A stretch of DNA of 64,000 nucleotides from Solimonas sp. (GTDB lineage: Bacteria; Pseudomonadota; Gammaproteobacteria; Nevskiales; Nevskiaceae), in the NCBI GenBank assembly GCA_030149365.1, contig JASBRP010000017.1, positions 102,431 to 166,430 of the forward strand, given 5' to 3'. The position numbers and the translations under genes are program-made. Shown piece by piece: positions 9,511-17,435 of the stretch. Position 1 is the first letter of the stretch. Each line of letters opens with the position of its first letter. The notes under the pieces are model-generated. The model did no database searches, had not been told where the DNA came from, and saw nothing but the letters and a program-made list of their open reading frames with translations.

Positions 9511-10056
9511 TCAGTGCCCGCACTGGTCTTCGCAGGGCCGGCCGTCACCATCGCCGTCGATCCTCACACCCGGGCAGTTGGCCGCGTAGAACCGGGCCTC
9601 CGCGCAGGAGCTCATCTCGGAGCAATGGACCTTGCCCTGGCAACTGAACCGCGACTCTCTTGCCGGCTTCACGAAGGATTGCGCCGGCTCGATGATGGCC
9701 TCTGCCCGGCTTTCCTGGTGGCGGGAGTACAGGTGCAGGCCGCCAGCGAAGATGGAGGCGATGATCACGCCACCCAGCCAGCCACCCCCGGCCCGGCGCC
9801 GTTCGCGGTGGGCGGCCCGGGAGGGAGATTCCTGTGCGCGCGTCGCGCTGGCCGGAAAAGCGACATGGATGGCGCGGTGACGGCCCTGCGGATCGCGCTC
9901 GGCCTCGTAGGTGACGATGTCACCCAGGCGCGGTCGGCGGCTGCGGTCGGCAAAGGCGCTGATGTGCAGGAACAGCTTGTCGCTCGCGCCATGCCATTCG
10001 ATATAGCCGAAGCCCTTGGCGTCGTTCCACTCGGTGATGCGGCCCTGGTAGCGCAT
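9511..10056 (-). CDS. cold-shock domain/Excalibur domain membrane protein
   Basis: A 181-residue protein made of three parts. Residues 1-68 are a cold-shock nucleic-acid-binding fold (RNP1-like KGFGYIEW). A single transmembrane segment follows at about 95-112 (WLGGVIIASIFAGGLHLY). The C-terminal 45 residues are an Excalibur domain: four cysteines and the calcium-loop-like DGDGDGRPCEDQC. If the helix spans the membrane, the RNA-binding part would be cytoplasmic and the Excalibur part periplasmic. Such fusions occur in Proteobacteria, but their job is unknown. The gene stands alone. Confidence 0.82.
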   Translation of the reverse strand: MRYQGRITEWNDAKGFGYIEWHGASDKLFLHISAFADRSRRPRLGDIVTYEAERDPQGRHRAIHVAFPASATRAQESPSRAAHRERRRAGGGWLGGVIIASIFAGGLHLYSRHQESRAEAIIEPAQSFVKPARESRFSCQGKVHCSEMSSCAEARFYAANCPGVRIDGDGDGRPCEDQCGH

Positions 10057-10162
10057 GGGTCTCCCGGCCCTGGCGGCGAAGGCGCCCCGTCATGGGCACC
10101 TTCGCATTAGAGCCAGGGCGCCAGGACCGTGCAAGCCGTGGCCGCGCAAGCCAGGGTCGTCT

Positions 10163-11725
10163 TCAATCCTGCGAGCCGCTCTCGTACAGAGGCGACTTCA
10201 GCGGCAGGCCGATCAGCGCGGTGGGGGTGGAGTCGATCGCGTCGATCAGGTCGATGAAGACCTTGGTCACCGGCACCAGGTCGTCCTTGGCCACCTTGTC
10301 CAGCGTATCGGCCGCGTCGTAGAGGTAGTTCGGCCCCGCGATCAGGCTGGCCGTGGGCACGCCGGCGGAGCAGACGAAGCTGGCGTCGGTGGGCAGCCCG
10401 CCCAGCGGGCACAGCAGGTGGGCAGAGATCAGCGCCGTGCGCCGCAGGTCATGGCGGATCACCGAGTTGATCATGCTGAGCTTCAGCGTGGGCCCCATGT
10501 TCTCGATGATGGCGCGCAGCTCCGGCTTGTCGGTGATCTCGAGCTTGTCGTCCGCGCCCTTGATGCCCTGCTTGCCGATGTGCTCCAGCGTGACGTTGGC
10601 GACGATGTTGTAGGGCGTCTCCTTGTCGATGATGTACTTGCGGGTGAATTCACGGTGTACCTGGTAGCCGGTGAAGTGCGTGTCGAAGGTGGTGAACATC
10701 AGGGTCTTCTGGCGCGACTCGGCCGGCTGCGAGGCGTAGTACTGCGCCTGCGCCAGCACCGCGGCGGTGCCGCTGCCGTCTTCCACCGCGCCGTAGAACA
10801 CCGAGTCGTGGTGCGACTGCACCATGATCGTGTCCTTGCTCTTGCCGGGCAGGAAGCCGATCACCGCGCGGCCGGTAGCCTCCTTGCGGAAGCCTTCCAT
10901 GACCATATTGGCGCTGCGGTTGCCGCTACCCATCATCTCGCGGATGCGCGCGCCTTCCTTCTTGGTGACCCACACGCCGGGAATCGTCACCTGCGTGCGG
11001 CGGTAGAACTCGTTGTAGTACTGGTTGGAGTCGAAATAGTCGCTGAGCACGCCGATGAAGCCCACCGCACCGCCCTCCATCGCCTTCTCCACCGCGCTGG
11101 TGTAGGAGGTGATGAAGGGGTTGCCGATCACCAGCGTCGGCTCCAGCGTGGTCAGGCCCGGATCCCACAGGAACTCGATCTGCAGCGCCAGCAAGGCTGG
11201 CGGCATCAGGAACTTGAGATCGAACATCACGATCTTGCCCTTGACCGACTTCAGCGGTGCGCCAGAGCCCACGTCCACGATCTCCGCCGTGAGCCCGTTG
11301 GGGCCGGTGGAGAACACCGAGGGCTGGTCCAGGGTCACGTAGGTGTGCGCCACCGGGAAGCTATCCACCGCCTCGCCATTGACCTTCAGGCTGGAGCGGG
11401 TGGCGCTCCAGTTCCAGGAGGTGGCGGTCTCGTAGTGGACGTCCTGCAGGCCCAGGGACTCGAACTGGCACTTCACGTAGGCCGCCGCCTTTTCGCCTTC
11501 CGGCGTGCCGGTGCGGCGATAGCCGATGCCGACCAGGTCCACGATCCAGCCGTAGATGCGCTCGGTGCTGGGCATGCCCTGGGCCTCGGGCGCGGTGGAG
11601 CGGGCGCAGGGGGCGGCGTCCACCACGCTGCGGCCCCCGCCGCCGTTGGGGGCGGTGCTCGATCCGCAGGACGCAAGCAGCAGGGTCCCGGCCGCGGCCA
11701 GGGCAGTGGCGGCATTCTTCAGCAA
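10163..11725 (-). CDS. M28-like peptidase lipoprotein with altered active site
   Basis: A 520-residue lipoprotein (lipobox LLASC near residue 20). The chosen start is TTG at 11725: a GAGGAG site lies 7-10 bases upstream and a normal signal peptide follows; an ATG at 11860 would add 45 residues of low-complexity Arg-rich sequence. The protein has a PA-like insert (about 120-280) and an M28 zinc-peptidase core. SHHDS (about 305) and EDGSG match the zinc ligands. However, the usual Glu-Glu pair is replaced by Thr-His in FTTFDTHFTGY, and the last His ligand (normally YH) is replaced in YLYDAADTLDK. Catalysis as a peptidase is therefore doubtful. Confidence 0.7.
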   Translation of the reverse strand: MLKNAATALAAAGTLLLASCGSSTAPNGGGGRSVVDAAPCARSTAPEAQGMPSTERIYGWIVDLVGIGYRRTGTPEGEKAAAYVKCQFESLGLQDVHYETATSWNWSATRSSLKVNGEAVDSFPVAHTYVTLDQPSVFSTGPNGLTAEIVDVGSGAPLKSVKGKIVMFDLKFLMPPALLALQIEFLWDPGLTTLEPTLVIGNPFITSYTSAVEKAMEGGAVGFIGVLSDYFDSNQYYNEFYRRTQVTIPGVWVTKKEGARIREMMGSGNRSANMVMEGFRKEATGRAVIGFLPGKSKDTIMVQSHHDSVFYGAVEDGSGTAAVLAQAQYYASQPAESRQKTLMFTTFDTHFTGYQVHREFTRKYIIDKETPYNIVANVTLEHIGKQGIKGADDKLEITDKPELRAIIENMGPTLKLSMINSVIRHDLRRTALISAHLLCPLGGLPTDASFVCSAGVPTASLIAGPNYLYDAADTLDKVAKDDLVPVTKVFIDLIDAIDSTPTALIGLPLKSPLYESGSQD

Positions 11726-11875
11726 GGTGACTCTCCTCGGGCACAGGGGGCCTGCGGCGCGGCCGCGGCCCTGTCGATGTTGTAGGGGCGCATTGTCGGC
11801 CCGACGGGCCCCGGCCCGCTTCTCATCTCCGGACAATCTCGCATTCATTTCTCGCCACACCTAGAATCCGCGGGT

Positions 11876-12907
11876 ATGCGAGCCAACGACCTGATCGTCC
11901 CCACCGTCCCCGTCAGCTACGTGCTGCTGATGCTGGACATCGCTGCCGACCATGGCGTGCACCGGGAGACCCTGCTGGACGGCCTGGCCATCACCCCCGA
12001 GATGCTGCAGAAGCCGGACGCACGCGTCAGCCTGCTCGCCGACTACGCCCGCCTCTGCATCCGCGCCCTGAAGCACACCGGTGAGCCCGCGCTGGGCTAT
12101 GAGTTCGGCCTGCGGTCCACGCTGACCACCCATGGCATCCTCGGCTACGGCCTGATGAGCCAGGCCCGCTTCCGCGACATGCTCACGTTCGCCCAGCGCT
12201 TCGGCGCCACGCTGCGCATGCCGGCCTGGCAGCTGCGCTTCTACGAGGACGGTGACCACGCCGTGATGGAGGGCCAGGAGGCCATCGCCCACGGCAGCCT
12301 GCGGCGCTTCTCCTGCGAGCAGCTGGTGGTGAGCATGTATTCCATCGCCCAGCAGCTGCTGCCGGTGCCCGACCCGGAGATCGAGCTGCTGTTCGACTAC
12401 CCGGAGCCGGAGTACCACGCCCGCTACCGCGACCGCCTGCCGCGGGCACGCTTCTCCACCTCACGCACCCAGATCCGCGTGCCGGCGGCCTATCTGGACA
12501 TGCCGCTGCGCACCGCCGACCAGGTCTCCGCCCTGCTGGCCGAGCGCGAGTGCGAACGCGAGCTGTCCCTGCTCAGCCGCAACCGCGACCTGGTCAACCA
12601 GGTGCGCGCGGTGCTGGTCAACGACGGCGCCCGCTATCCCACGCTGGAACAGGTGGCGGAGCGGCTGCATACCTCTACGCGCACCCTGAACCGGCAGCTG
12701 GAAAAGCGCGGCAGCGGCTTCCGCGAGCTGCTGGCCGAAGCCCGGCAGCGCGACAGCCTGCGCCTGCTGGAAGACCCGCGACTGACGCTCACGGATATCG
12801 CGCAGCAGTTGGGCTATAGCTCACTGGCGAACTTCGCGCGGGCGTTCCGGGTGTGGAACGGGGCATCGCCGGGGGAGTTCAGGGCGCGGAGCGAGAGCCG
12901 CAATTAA
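11876..12907 (+). CDS. AraC-family regulator with Arabinose_bd-type domain
   Basis: A 343-residue regulator, divergent from the M28-like gene. The N-terminal 190 residues fit the Arabinose_bd-type ligand domain found in OruR/PchR-like and lipid-catabolism regulators (start VPVSYVLLMLDIAADHGVHRETLL, then THGILGYGLMSQ). The C-terminal helix-turn-helix pair includes TLEQVAERLHTSTRTLNRQL and LTLTDIAQQLGYSSLANFARAFRVWNG with the usual SPGEFR ending. The ligand is unknown. Divergent placement suggests that it controls the lipoprotein gene, but no operator is obvious. Confidence 0.88.
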   Translation: MRANDLIVPTVPVSYVLLMLDIAADHGVHRETLLDGLAITPEMLQKPDARVSLLADYARLCIRALKHTGEPALGYEFGLRSTLTTHGILGYGLMSQARFRDMLTFAQRFGATLRMPAWQLRFYEDGDHAVMEGQEAIAHGSLRRFSCEQLVVSMYSIAQQLLPVPDPEIELLFDYPEPEYHARYRDRLPRARFSTSRTQIRVPAAYLDMPLRTADQVSALLAERECERELSLLSRNRDLVNQVRAVLVNDGARYPTLEQVAERLHTSTRTLNRQLEKRGSGFRELLAEARQRDSLRLLEDPRLTLTDIAQQLGYSSLANFARAFRVWNGASPGEFRARSESRN

Positions 12908-12918
12908 GCAAGCCCTCC

Positions 12919-12950
12919 ACTCCCTCTCCCCGCCTGCGGGGAGAGGGAGT
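12919..12950. repeat. REP-like palindrome, CTCTCCCCGC family
   Basis: A perfect 15-bp stem (ACTCCCTCTCCCCGC) with a 2-base loop lies 12 bases after the AraC gene stop and just before the convergent hypothetical gene. It may serve as a bidirectional terminator. Confidence 0.75.
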
Positions 12951-12961
12951 TGGATGAACAC

Positions 12962-13507
12962 TCAAGCGCCCGTCATCAGCGCCAGCCGGCCTTCCAGCCA
13001 GGGCAATCCCCGCCCGCCCAGCACGGCAAAGGCATCGTCCAAGAAAGGCATCATCGCGGCACGCGCCTGCTCTTTGGTCAGCTTGACCTGCCGCTCGTTC
13101 ATCGCCGCCATGACCTGGTTGAAGTCGGTGGAATAGCTACGCGGGTCGAGAATCCATCCGGGCGCCGGCTGATCGCGTGCCGGCATCAGGCTGCTCAGGC
13201 GACAGACATATTCTTCGCGTGCCAGGGCCTCGGGGCTGTCCGGCGCCTCCATGCTCGGGCGCATCGACAGCTCCGGCACCCGCTTCAGGCGCGACCAGCC
13301 AATCTGGATGTCGAAAGCGTCATGGTCCTTCATGTCCGGCTGCAGCACGATGACCTGCCAGGCTGCCGGATGATCGTCGCGGACGTACAGGCGCTCGCCA
13401 GGGAAGAACCAGGTCTTGGGCACGGGGATTTCACGCCAGGACGGAAGCTCGGCCTTGATGCGGGCGGCGAAGAGTTCGCGGAGGGCGGCGCCGTATTCCT
13501 TGCGCAT
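12962..13507 (-). CDS. hypothetical protein
   Basis: A 181-residue protein of no recognised family, without signal peptide or membrane segments. It is mixed alpha/beta in character, with Trp-rich stretches (LPSWREIPVPKTWFFPGERLYV, then IQIGWSRLK). The start MRKEYGAAL is chosen because the upstream extension to 13660 looks non-coding, but no good ribosome site precedes it; an alternative ATG at 13534 has a GGCAGGG sequence just upstream. It lies between the AraC gene and the integron integrase on the same strand as the integrase, and is the chromosomal neighbour flanking the integron. Confidence 0.6.
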   Translation of the reverse strand: MRKEYGAALRELFAARIKAELPSWREIPVPKTWFFPGERLYVRDDHPAAWQVIVLQPDMKDHDAFDIQIGWSRLKRVPELSMRPSMEAPDSPEALAREEYVCRLSSLMPARDQPAPGWILDPRSYSTDFNQVMAAMNERQVKLTKEQARAAMMPFLDDAFAVLGGRGLPWLEGRLALMTGA

Positions 13508-13698
13508 ATCTCTAAAGGAGGAGGTTGAGCACATCACCCTGCCAAGCCTTGCTCCCGCGAGGGAATAGCGTGCCGGCAGGCTAAAGCAGGTATACATCTT
13601 ACGGCTTTTGGCCATTCTTCCGAGTAGCCCGCAAAGCAGTCCCTTCCCGAAGATGTGCAAGGGTGAGGCACATCCCTCACATCCGCAGCCTCCATTGC

Positions 13699-14739
13699 TT
13701 ACATCGCATCCAGCGGGCTCACCACGCCACGGGGGCCTCGGTTCAGGACATGAGTGTAAATCATCGTCGTACTCACATCCGCGTGACCCAATAACTCCTG
13801 AACGGTCCTGATGTCGTATCCCGATTCCAGCAGATGTGTAGCAAACGAATGACGAAGCACATGCGGCGAAACGGGCTTGTGGATGCAGGCATCCGCCGCC
13901 GCCCGCTTCACAGCCCGCTGGACCATTTGCTCGCTCAGATGGTGCCGGCGTCGGCGTCCATCGCGCGGATCATGGGAGAATCCCTCGGCAGCGAAGACAT
14001 ATTGCCAGGGCCACTGTTTCGCAGCGGCCGGATACTTCACGGCGAGCGCGTCGGGCATCCAGACTTCTGCTTGGTCCAGCGCCAGATCGCTTTCATAGAG
14101 CTCGCGCCGCATCGCCAAATGCAAACGCAACGGCGCAACCAGCTTCTCGGGCAGAACCGTGATCCTGTCCTTGCCGCCCTTGCCGTCACGCACCATCACC
14201 CGCCTGGCATCCACTTCCAGGTCTTTAACGCGTAAGCGTAGACCCTCGAGCAGGCGCATGCCGGTACCGTATAAAAGCTTGGCAACCAAGCCTGCGGGTG
14301 TCGCGGGCAAGCGTTCCAGCAAACGCTCGGTTTCAATGCGAGTCAGCACGGTCGGCATCCGTTCAGACTTCTTGGCCCGTGTGACATTTTCCAGCCATTC
14401 CAGATCAGTGCCGAGCACCTGCCTATAGAGAAACAGCACCGCAGCAAGGGCCTGGTTTTGTGTGCTGGCCGAAACCTTTCGATCCACTGCCAGGTAAGTC
14501 AGGAAGCGCTCCACCTCTGGCGCCGCCAATTCACGTGGATGTCGTTTATGGTGAAACAGGATGAAACGGCGAATCCAGTGGACATAGGCTTCCTCGGTGC
14601 GCAAGCTATAGTGAAGCGAACGCACCCTTTGCCGGACCTGGTCCATCAATCGCGGCGCGGGGTTGGCATATTCCACGAAGGCTCCATGATGCATAACAAG
14701 CGGTGGATTCTTATACATCAAGGGCTTGCGCCCTTTCAT
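13699..14739 (-). CDS. intI: integron integrase IntI
   Basis: A 346-residue tyrosine recombinase that inserts cassettes at attI and excises them at attC. Catalytic residues are R162 (GTGMRLLEG), K190 (GKGGKDR), H293 and R296 ([14 protein letters not shown]), H319 (LLGHADVS) and Y328 (TMIYTH). All are exactly 16 residues further along than in class 1 IntI1, so the core is colinear with that enzyme. The IntI-specific additional domain is present ([12 protein letters not shown], then WPWQYVFAA). The N-terminal start is uncertain: ATGs at residues 1, 8 and 16 are possible, none with a strong ribosome site. The frame is intact, so the enzyme is probably active. Confidence 0.95.
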   Translation of the reverse strand: MKGRKPLMYKNPPLVMHHGAFVEYANPAPRLMDQVRQRVRSLHYSLRTEEAYVHWIRRFILFHHKRHPRELAAPEVERFLTYLAVDRKVSASTQNQALAAVLFLYRQVLGTDLEWLENVTRAKKSERMPTVLTRIETERLLERLPATPAGLVAKLLYGTGMRLLEGLRLRVKDLEVDARRVMVRDGKGGKDRITVLPEKLVAPLRLHLAMRRELYESDLALDQAEVWMPDALAVKYPAAAKQWPWQYVFAAEGFSHDPRDGRRRRHHLSEQMVQRAVKRAAADACIHKPVSPHVLRHSFATHLLESGYDIRTVQELLGHADVSTTMIYTHVLNRGPRGVVSPLDAM

Positions 14740-14793
14740 CCTGAATTAGGCGTCAGGTTTAGGCGTCAAAATGAAATCTAATTGGCGTTAGAC
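14740..14793 (+). other. attI: candidate attI recombination site
   Basis: Between the intI start and the first cassette lie two 10-bp direct repeats, TTAGGCGTCA, at 14746-14755 and 14759-14768 (13-bp period), followed by the crossover core GCGTTAGAC at 14785-14793. This mirrors the organisation of attI1, where IntI binds two direct repeats beside the core. An imperfect dyad (CCTGA...TCAGG, 14740-14757) overlaps the first repeat and the intI leader. The extent of attI to the left depends on the true intI start. Confidence 0.75.
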
Positions 14794-14799
14794 CTAGTC

Positions 14800-15087
14800 A
14801 TGATCTATCGACTCTATTCCTCTAGCGGGAACACCCTCGGCCTTGATGAGTGCGTTTCCTATTCCGAGATCGGAGATGACGGCTATTGGACTCGACACAT
14901 CGAGATGAACGCCGACGGCACTGCACTGAGGTACACAACAGCCCGAGCGGCAGATCGCCACGGTGTGCTCCCAGAAGGACAGTGGGACGAAGAAGAGGCT
15001 TCAAAGCCTGAGTACGGCAAGGTCATCATCATGTCGCAGGAACTGTTTGAAGCCGTTTGGTCAGCGACCAGGTGTCTCAATGATTGA
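14800..15087 (+). CDS. cassette 1: DUF6881-like small protein
   Basis: A 95-residue soluble acidic protein. The ATG lies 6 bases after the attI core, with no ribosome site; the frame can be extended to TTG at 14782, inside attI, which is unlikely to be the start. The pattern VSYSEIGDDGYWTRHIEMNADG in the first half and a C-terminal IIMSQELFEAVW resemble DUF6881 proteins, judged by memory of the family pattern only. No function is established for that family. As the first cassette it should be the best expressed if a promoter exists in intI or attI. Confidence 0.75.
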   Translation: MIYRLYSSSGNTLGLDECVSYSEIGDDGYWTRHIEMNADGTALRYTTARAADRHGVLPEGQWDEEEASKPEYGKVIIMSQELFEAVWSATRCLND

Positions 15088-15093
15088 GCATCG

Positions 15094-15162
15094 GTCTAAC
15101 AACAGGCTGCAGTGGGACGTCCTCGCCTTCGGCGAGGCCGCCCCTGAGCCTGGGCGTTGGAC
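15094..15162 (+). other. attC: attC1 (69 bp)
   Basis: R'' GTCTAAC at 15094-15100 and R' GTTGGAC at 15156-15162 bracket a folded site whose terminal stem is CCTCGCC-TTCG-GGCGAGG. R'' is the reverse complement of the first seven bases of cassette 1 (GTTAGAC). Confidence 0.9.
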
Positions 15163-15165
15163 CGC

Positions 15166-15549
15166 ATGAAGATCATTCCGCTTGAGGCTGTCGGTATGGT
15201 GCAATTTGGAGAAGCCAACTCCAGCATCGTTGCGAAGCTCGGCGAGCCACGCCGGCAGAGCATTGCCAAAAACGGCTGGTTAGAGTTTCACTACCCAATG
15301 ATGGTTTGCCGTTTTGGTTCTGCAGGCACGCTTGTCGAAGTCACAGTAGACGCAGCGGACCTTGAGCTTGGCTCCGAACTGGTTCGGTTCACAGCGCTAG
15401 ACCAGCATCTAAAGCGCCGAGATCCCGAAACTTTCGAGCGTGTCGGCTTCGTCGTCAGCCCGGCGCTTGGCGTCGCCTTTGATCCAGCGTGCGCCTCATT
15501 CGTCACCCTATTCCCCGCAGAGCAGGTGCCTTCATGGCGGGCAATCTAG
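15166..15549 (+). CDS. cassette 2: hypothetical protein
   Basis: A 127-residue soluble protein whose ATG is 3 bases beyond the attC1 R' core and has no ribosome site. It opens with VGMVQFGEANSSIVAKLGEP, a pattern shared with the cassette 8 protein (LGPVRIGAERSDIHKAMGAP), followed in both by a Lys-containing strand, an aromatic-rich strand and a VEV/VEFVEV segment. The two probably share a fold, although overall identity is low. No catalytic motif is seen. Function unknown. Confidence 0.75.
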   Translation: MKIIPLEAVGMVQFGEANSSIVAKLGEPRRQSIAKNGWLEFHYPMMVCRFGSAGTLVEVTVDAADLELGSELVRFTALDQHLKRRDPETFERVGFVVSPALGVAFDPACASFVTLFPAEQVPSWRAI

Positions 15550-15560
15550 TGGCAACGGTG

Positions 15561-15629
15561 GTCCAACAAGTGGTTCCAGCACGACGTCCCCGCCTTCGGC
15601 GGGGCCGCGGCTGAACCCGTGCGTTGGGC
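15561..15629 (+). other. attC: attC2 (69 bp)
   Basis: R'' GTCCAAC at 15561-15567, R' GTTGGGC at 15623-15629, central hairpin CCCCGCC-TTCG-GGCGGGG. R'' matches the GTTGGAC start of cassette 2. Confidence 0.9.
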
Positions 15630-15632
15630 CTT

Positions 15633-16103
15633 ATGAAATTTACTGCCGTCGCAGTTTTGCTCGTTGCACTAGGGATAGGCAGCGAGTGGATCTATAGAAC
15701 CTTCCTTAGGCCGATAGATCCTTTAGGCCCCGAAGTTGTGGCTCTGTCTGCCCACTTTGCTGATCATGGCGTCGCCGTCAGGCCATATTCTGTTCGCCAT
15801 GGTTTTCGGCATTCCGCCGTTCTGTCTGCTGCAGCTCTGGAAATCGCAGGATTCCCGCTGCCGGTGTCAGTCGATGTTTGCCCCAGTGAGCGAGCGGCTA
15901 TTGAGCACCTACGGCGGGTGACTGCGAGCCCAAACTTGATGCATCCACAACGCAATGGCCGGCTTGTTATCTATCTGCCAATGTGGGGAGATGACACTGC
16001 ACAAATGGCGAATAAAGTTGGCCGCATCGTGTCGTCTTTTGGAAAGTTGGCCCAACCAGGCATTCAACCCGACGGCCCCGCCTCCGGCGGGCCCGCGGGT
16101 TAA
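15633..16103 (+). CDS. cassette 3: membrane-anchored hypothetical protein
   Basis: A 156-residue protein with one N-terminal hydrophobic segment (residues 4-20, AVAVLLVALGIGSEW) and a soluble domain probably facing the periplasm. The ATG is 3 bases past the attC2 core, without a ribosome site. The coding frame runs into attC3: the last 18 residues (from about PGIQPDGPASGG) and the TAA stop are encoded within the recombination site, so the protein tail is made of attC sequence. No family was recognised. Confidence 0.75.
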   Translation: MKFTAVAVLLVALGIGSEWIYRTFLRPIDPLGPEVVALSAHFADHGVAVRPYSVRHGFRHSAVLSAAALEIAGFPLPVSVDVCPSERAAIEHLRRVTASPNLMHPQRNGRLVIYLPMWGDDTAQMANKVGRIVSSFGKLAQPGIQPDGPASGGPAG

Positions 16104-16118
16104 TTTTTGGCGTTGGGC
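16050..16118 (+). other. attC: attC3 (69 bp), overlapping the cassette 3 gene
   Basis: R'' GCCCAAC at 16050-16056 and R' GTTGGGC at 16112-16118. The site contains the 3' end and stop codon of the cassette 3 gene. R'' matches the start of cassette 3. Confidence 0.88.
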
Positions 16119-16132
16119 TTCAAAGGTATGAA

Positions 16133-16468
16133 ATGAGCAACCTTCAGCTATCTGCCATTCGTAGCGCCCCGCTCATAGCTGGCTTGCTCCTCTGTTCGTT
16201 TTTTCTTCCGTGGCCAACCGCGCACTGCTGGCCCGGAGACTGCATCGTCAATCGGGGTTCATTGTGGGCAATGCTGGGTTCAGCGTCGGCCTTTGAGCGC
16301 ATCGGAGGCATCTCAGTCTTAGGCAGTGCGTTCTACACCCCATTGGCCATAAGTATCGGCATTGCGGTCTCTTCGCTTGTAGGAGCGGAGATTGTCGTTC
16401 GCAAGTTACGAGTGCGTGCCCAACGAGCGCTTCAAGCCGACGCGGCTGCGCCGCGCGGCTTAAGCTAG
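16133..16468 (+). CDS. cassette 4: small two-helix membrane protein
   Basis: A 111-residue protein with two hydrophobic segments (about 12-28 and 62-84) separated by a short loop with two cysteines (HCWPGDC), followed by a basic cytoplasmic tail. An AAAGG sequence lies 6 bases before the ATG. The last 15 residues (ALQADAAAPRG) and the stop lie within attC4. Its topology suggests an inner-membrane protein with the Cys loop outside, perhaps disulfide-bonded. No family was recognised. Confidence 0.72.
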   Translation: MSNLQLSAIRSAPLIAGLLLCSFFLPWPTAHCWPGDCIVNRGSLWAMLGSASAFERIGGISVLGSAFYTPLAISIGIAVSSLVGAEIVVRKLRVRAQRALQADAAAPRGLS

Positions 16469-16478
16469 GGCGTTGGGC
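16418..16478 (+). other. attC: attC4 (61 bp), overlapping the cassette 4 gene
   Basis: R'' GCCCAAC at 16418-16424 and R' GTTGGGC at 16472-16478. A short-class site closely similar to attC5 and attC7 (shared CGCTTCAAGCCGACGCG block). R'' matches the start of cassette 4. Confidence 0.88.
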
Positions 16479-16505
16479 CTTTCACAAGCACAGGGGAGAA
16501 TTCAT

Positions 16506-16913
16506 TTGTCTGGTTTAGAAAAATTGTCGGACTACGAACTTAGTCTGGCCGCAGCTAAGGCCGAGAAAGCCGGTGACTCTTCAAAAGTCGAGGCAATACG
16601 CGCGGAACAAGGCATTCGCCAAGCGATGTTGAGCGGCAAGTCACGCGCACAAGTTGCCAATACGATCCAAACAAAAGGAACTGTCGCGGTTGTCCCTCTT
16701 TCGAAAGCTCTTCCGTTTATCTTAGGTTTTGCGGGCTGGATTTATGTATACCTATGGATAATTCGACCAGCACTAAATGCAATCATCTTTAAGTACGTGT
16801 CAGCGTATCCCGCTATGATTCACGTATTTCCCATAGTAGGGGTCCCAATCCTCGTTGCTATCGTCATCAGCCGCGCGAGAAATGGTGGCGCCTCCAAATT
16901 GGTCAAACAGTAA
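16506..16913 (+). CDS. cassette 5: hypothetical membrane protein, TTG start
   Basis: A 135-residue protein. The TTG start at 16506 is chosen because a strong AGGGGAG site ends 7 bases upstream and no ATG fits. The first 55 residues are charged and helical (LSDYELSLAAAKAEKAGDSS), and the second half has two hydrophobic segments (about 68-90 and 100-120). It could be a cytoplasmic helical domain tethered to the inner membrane. AT content is visibly higher than in chromosomal genes. No family was recognised. Confidence 0.7.
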   Translation: MSGLEKLSDYELSLAAAKAEKAGDSSKVEAIRAEQGIRQAMLSGKSRAQVANTIQTKGTVAVVPLSKALPFILGFAGWIYVYLWIIRPALNAIIFKYVSAYPAMIHVFPIVGVPILVAIVISRARNGGASKLVKQ

Positions 16914-16923
16914 AGTGCGTAGG

Positions 16924-16984
16924 GCCCAACCATTGCTTCAAGCCGACGCGCCTTCGGCGCGCGGCTTAATCTAGGGCGTTAGGA
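16924..16984 (+). other. attC: attC5 (61 bp)
   Basis: R'' GCCCAAC at 16924-16930 and a variant R' GTTAGGA at 16978-16984 (final base not a pyrimidine). The variant R' belongs to cassette 6, whose own R'' is the matching TCCTAAC. Confidence 0.87.
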
Positions 16985-16994
16985 GCAAAAGAGG

Positions 16995-17357
16995 ATGAGC
17001 CAGGCTGCATCACAAGCCGCTATCTTTTACAGAGATGTCGCGGCATCCGGCCGCCTCTGGACCATCAGGGATTCAGGCGGATTTCCGGCACCCAAGAATC
17101 CAGATGGTCAACGTGCACAACCTTTCTGGTCTTCGCTTTCTCGGGTCCAAAAGATCATCGCTTCTGTGCCTGCATATTCTGGTTTTGAACCAGTAGAGCT
17201 TGAGTGGGCAACGTTTGAAAGTCGTTGGGTCCCAGGCCTTTCAAATGACGGCGTTCTCGTTGGTGTGAATTGGAGCGGGCCAAGGGCTCTCGGATATGAC
17301 GTGGAACCGAGTCAGGTCGCTAAAAATGTCCAGTACCATAAAGAAAAGCGCTCCTAA
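16995..17357 (+). CDS. cassette 6: DUF2750-like protein
   Basis: A 120-residue soluble protein. It resembles DUF2750 proteins: VAASGRLWTIRDSGG near the N-terminus, PFWSSLSRVQKI in the middle and ESRWVPGLSNDGVLVGVNWSG in the last third, recognised from the family pattern and not searched. DUF2750 has no known reaction. The ribosome site AGGAG (16981-16985) is supplied by the recombination core itself, 9 bases before the ATG. The TAA stop lies inside the R'' core of attC6. Confidence 0.78.
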   Translation: MSQAASQAAIFYRDVAASGRLWTIRDSGGFPAPKNPDGQRAQPFWSSLSRVQKIIASVPAYSGFEPVELEWATFESRWVPGLSNDGVLVGVNWSGPRALGYDVEPSQVAKNVQYHKEKRS

Positions 17358-17420
17358 CCACGCCCTCCAGTGCGACGTCCACGCCTTCGGCGCGGCCGCG
17401 CCTGAGCTACGGCGTTGGGC
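17352..17420 (+). other. attC: attC6 (69 bp)
   Basis: R'' TCCTAAC at 17352-17358 (a variant, first base T), R' GTTGGGC at 17414-17420, central hairpin around CGCC-TTCG-GCGC. The variant R'' is the exact complement of the equally unusual GTTAGGA that opens cassette 6. Confidence 0.87.
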
Positions 17421-17435
17421 AGGCAGGAGATAAAG

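Noticed and set aside
13514..13580. Strong AAAGGAGG ribosome-site-like sequence on the plus strand followed by a TTG and a 19-codon frame
   Set aside because: The peptide has no family features, the spacing to TTG is only 3-4 bases and the gene on the opposite strand begins there; too weak to call.
14740..14757. LexA (SOS) box in front of intI
   Set aside because: The dyad CCTGA...TCAGG lacks the CTGT-N8-ACAG pattern, so SOS control cannot be claimed.
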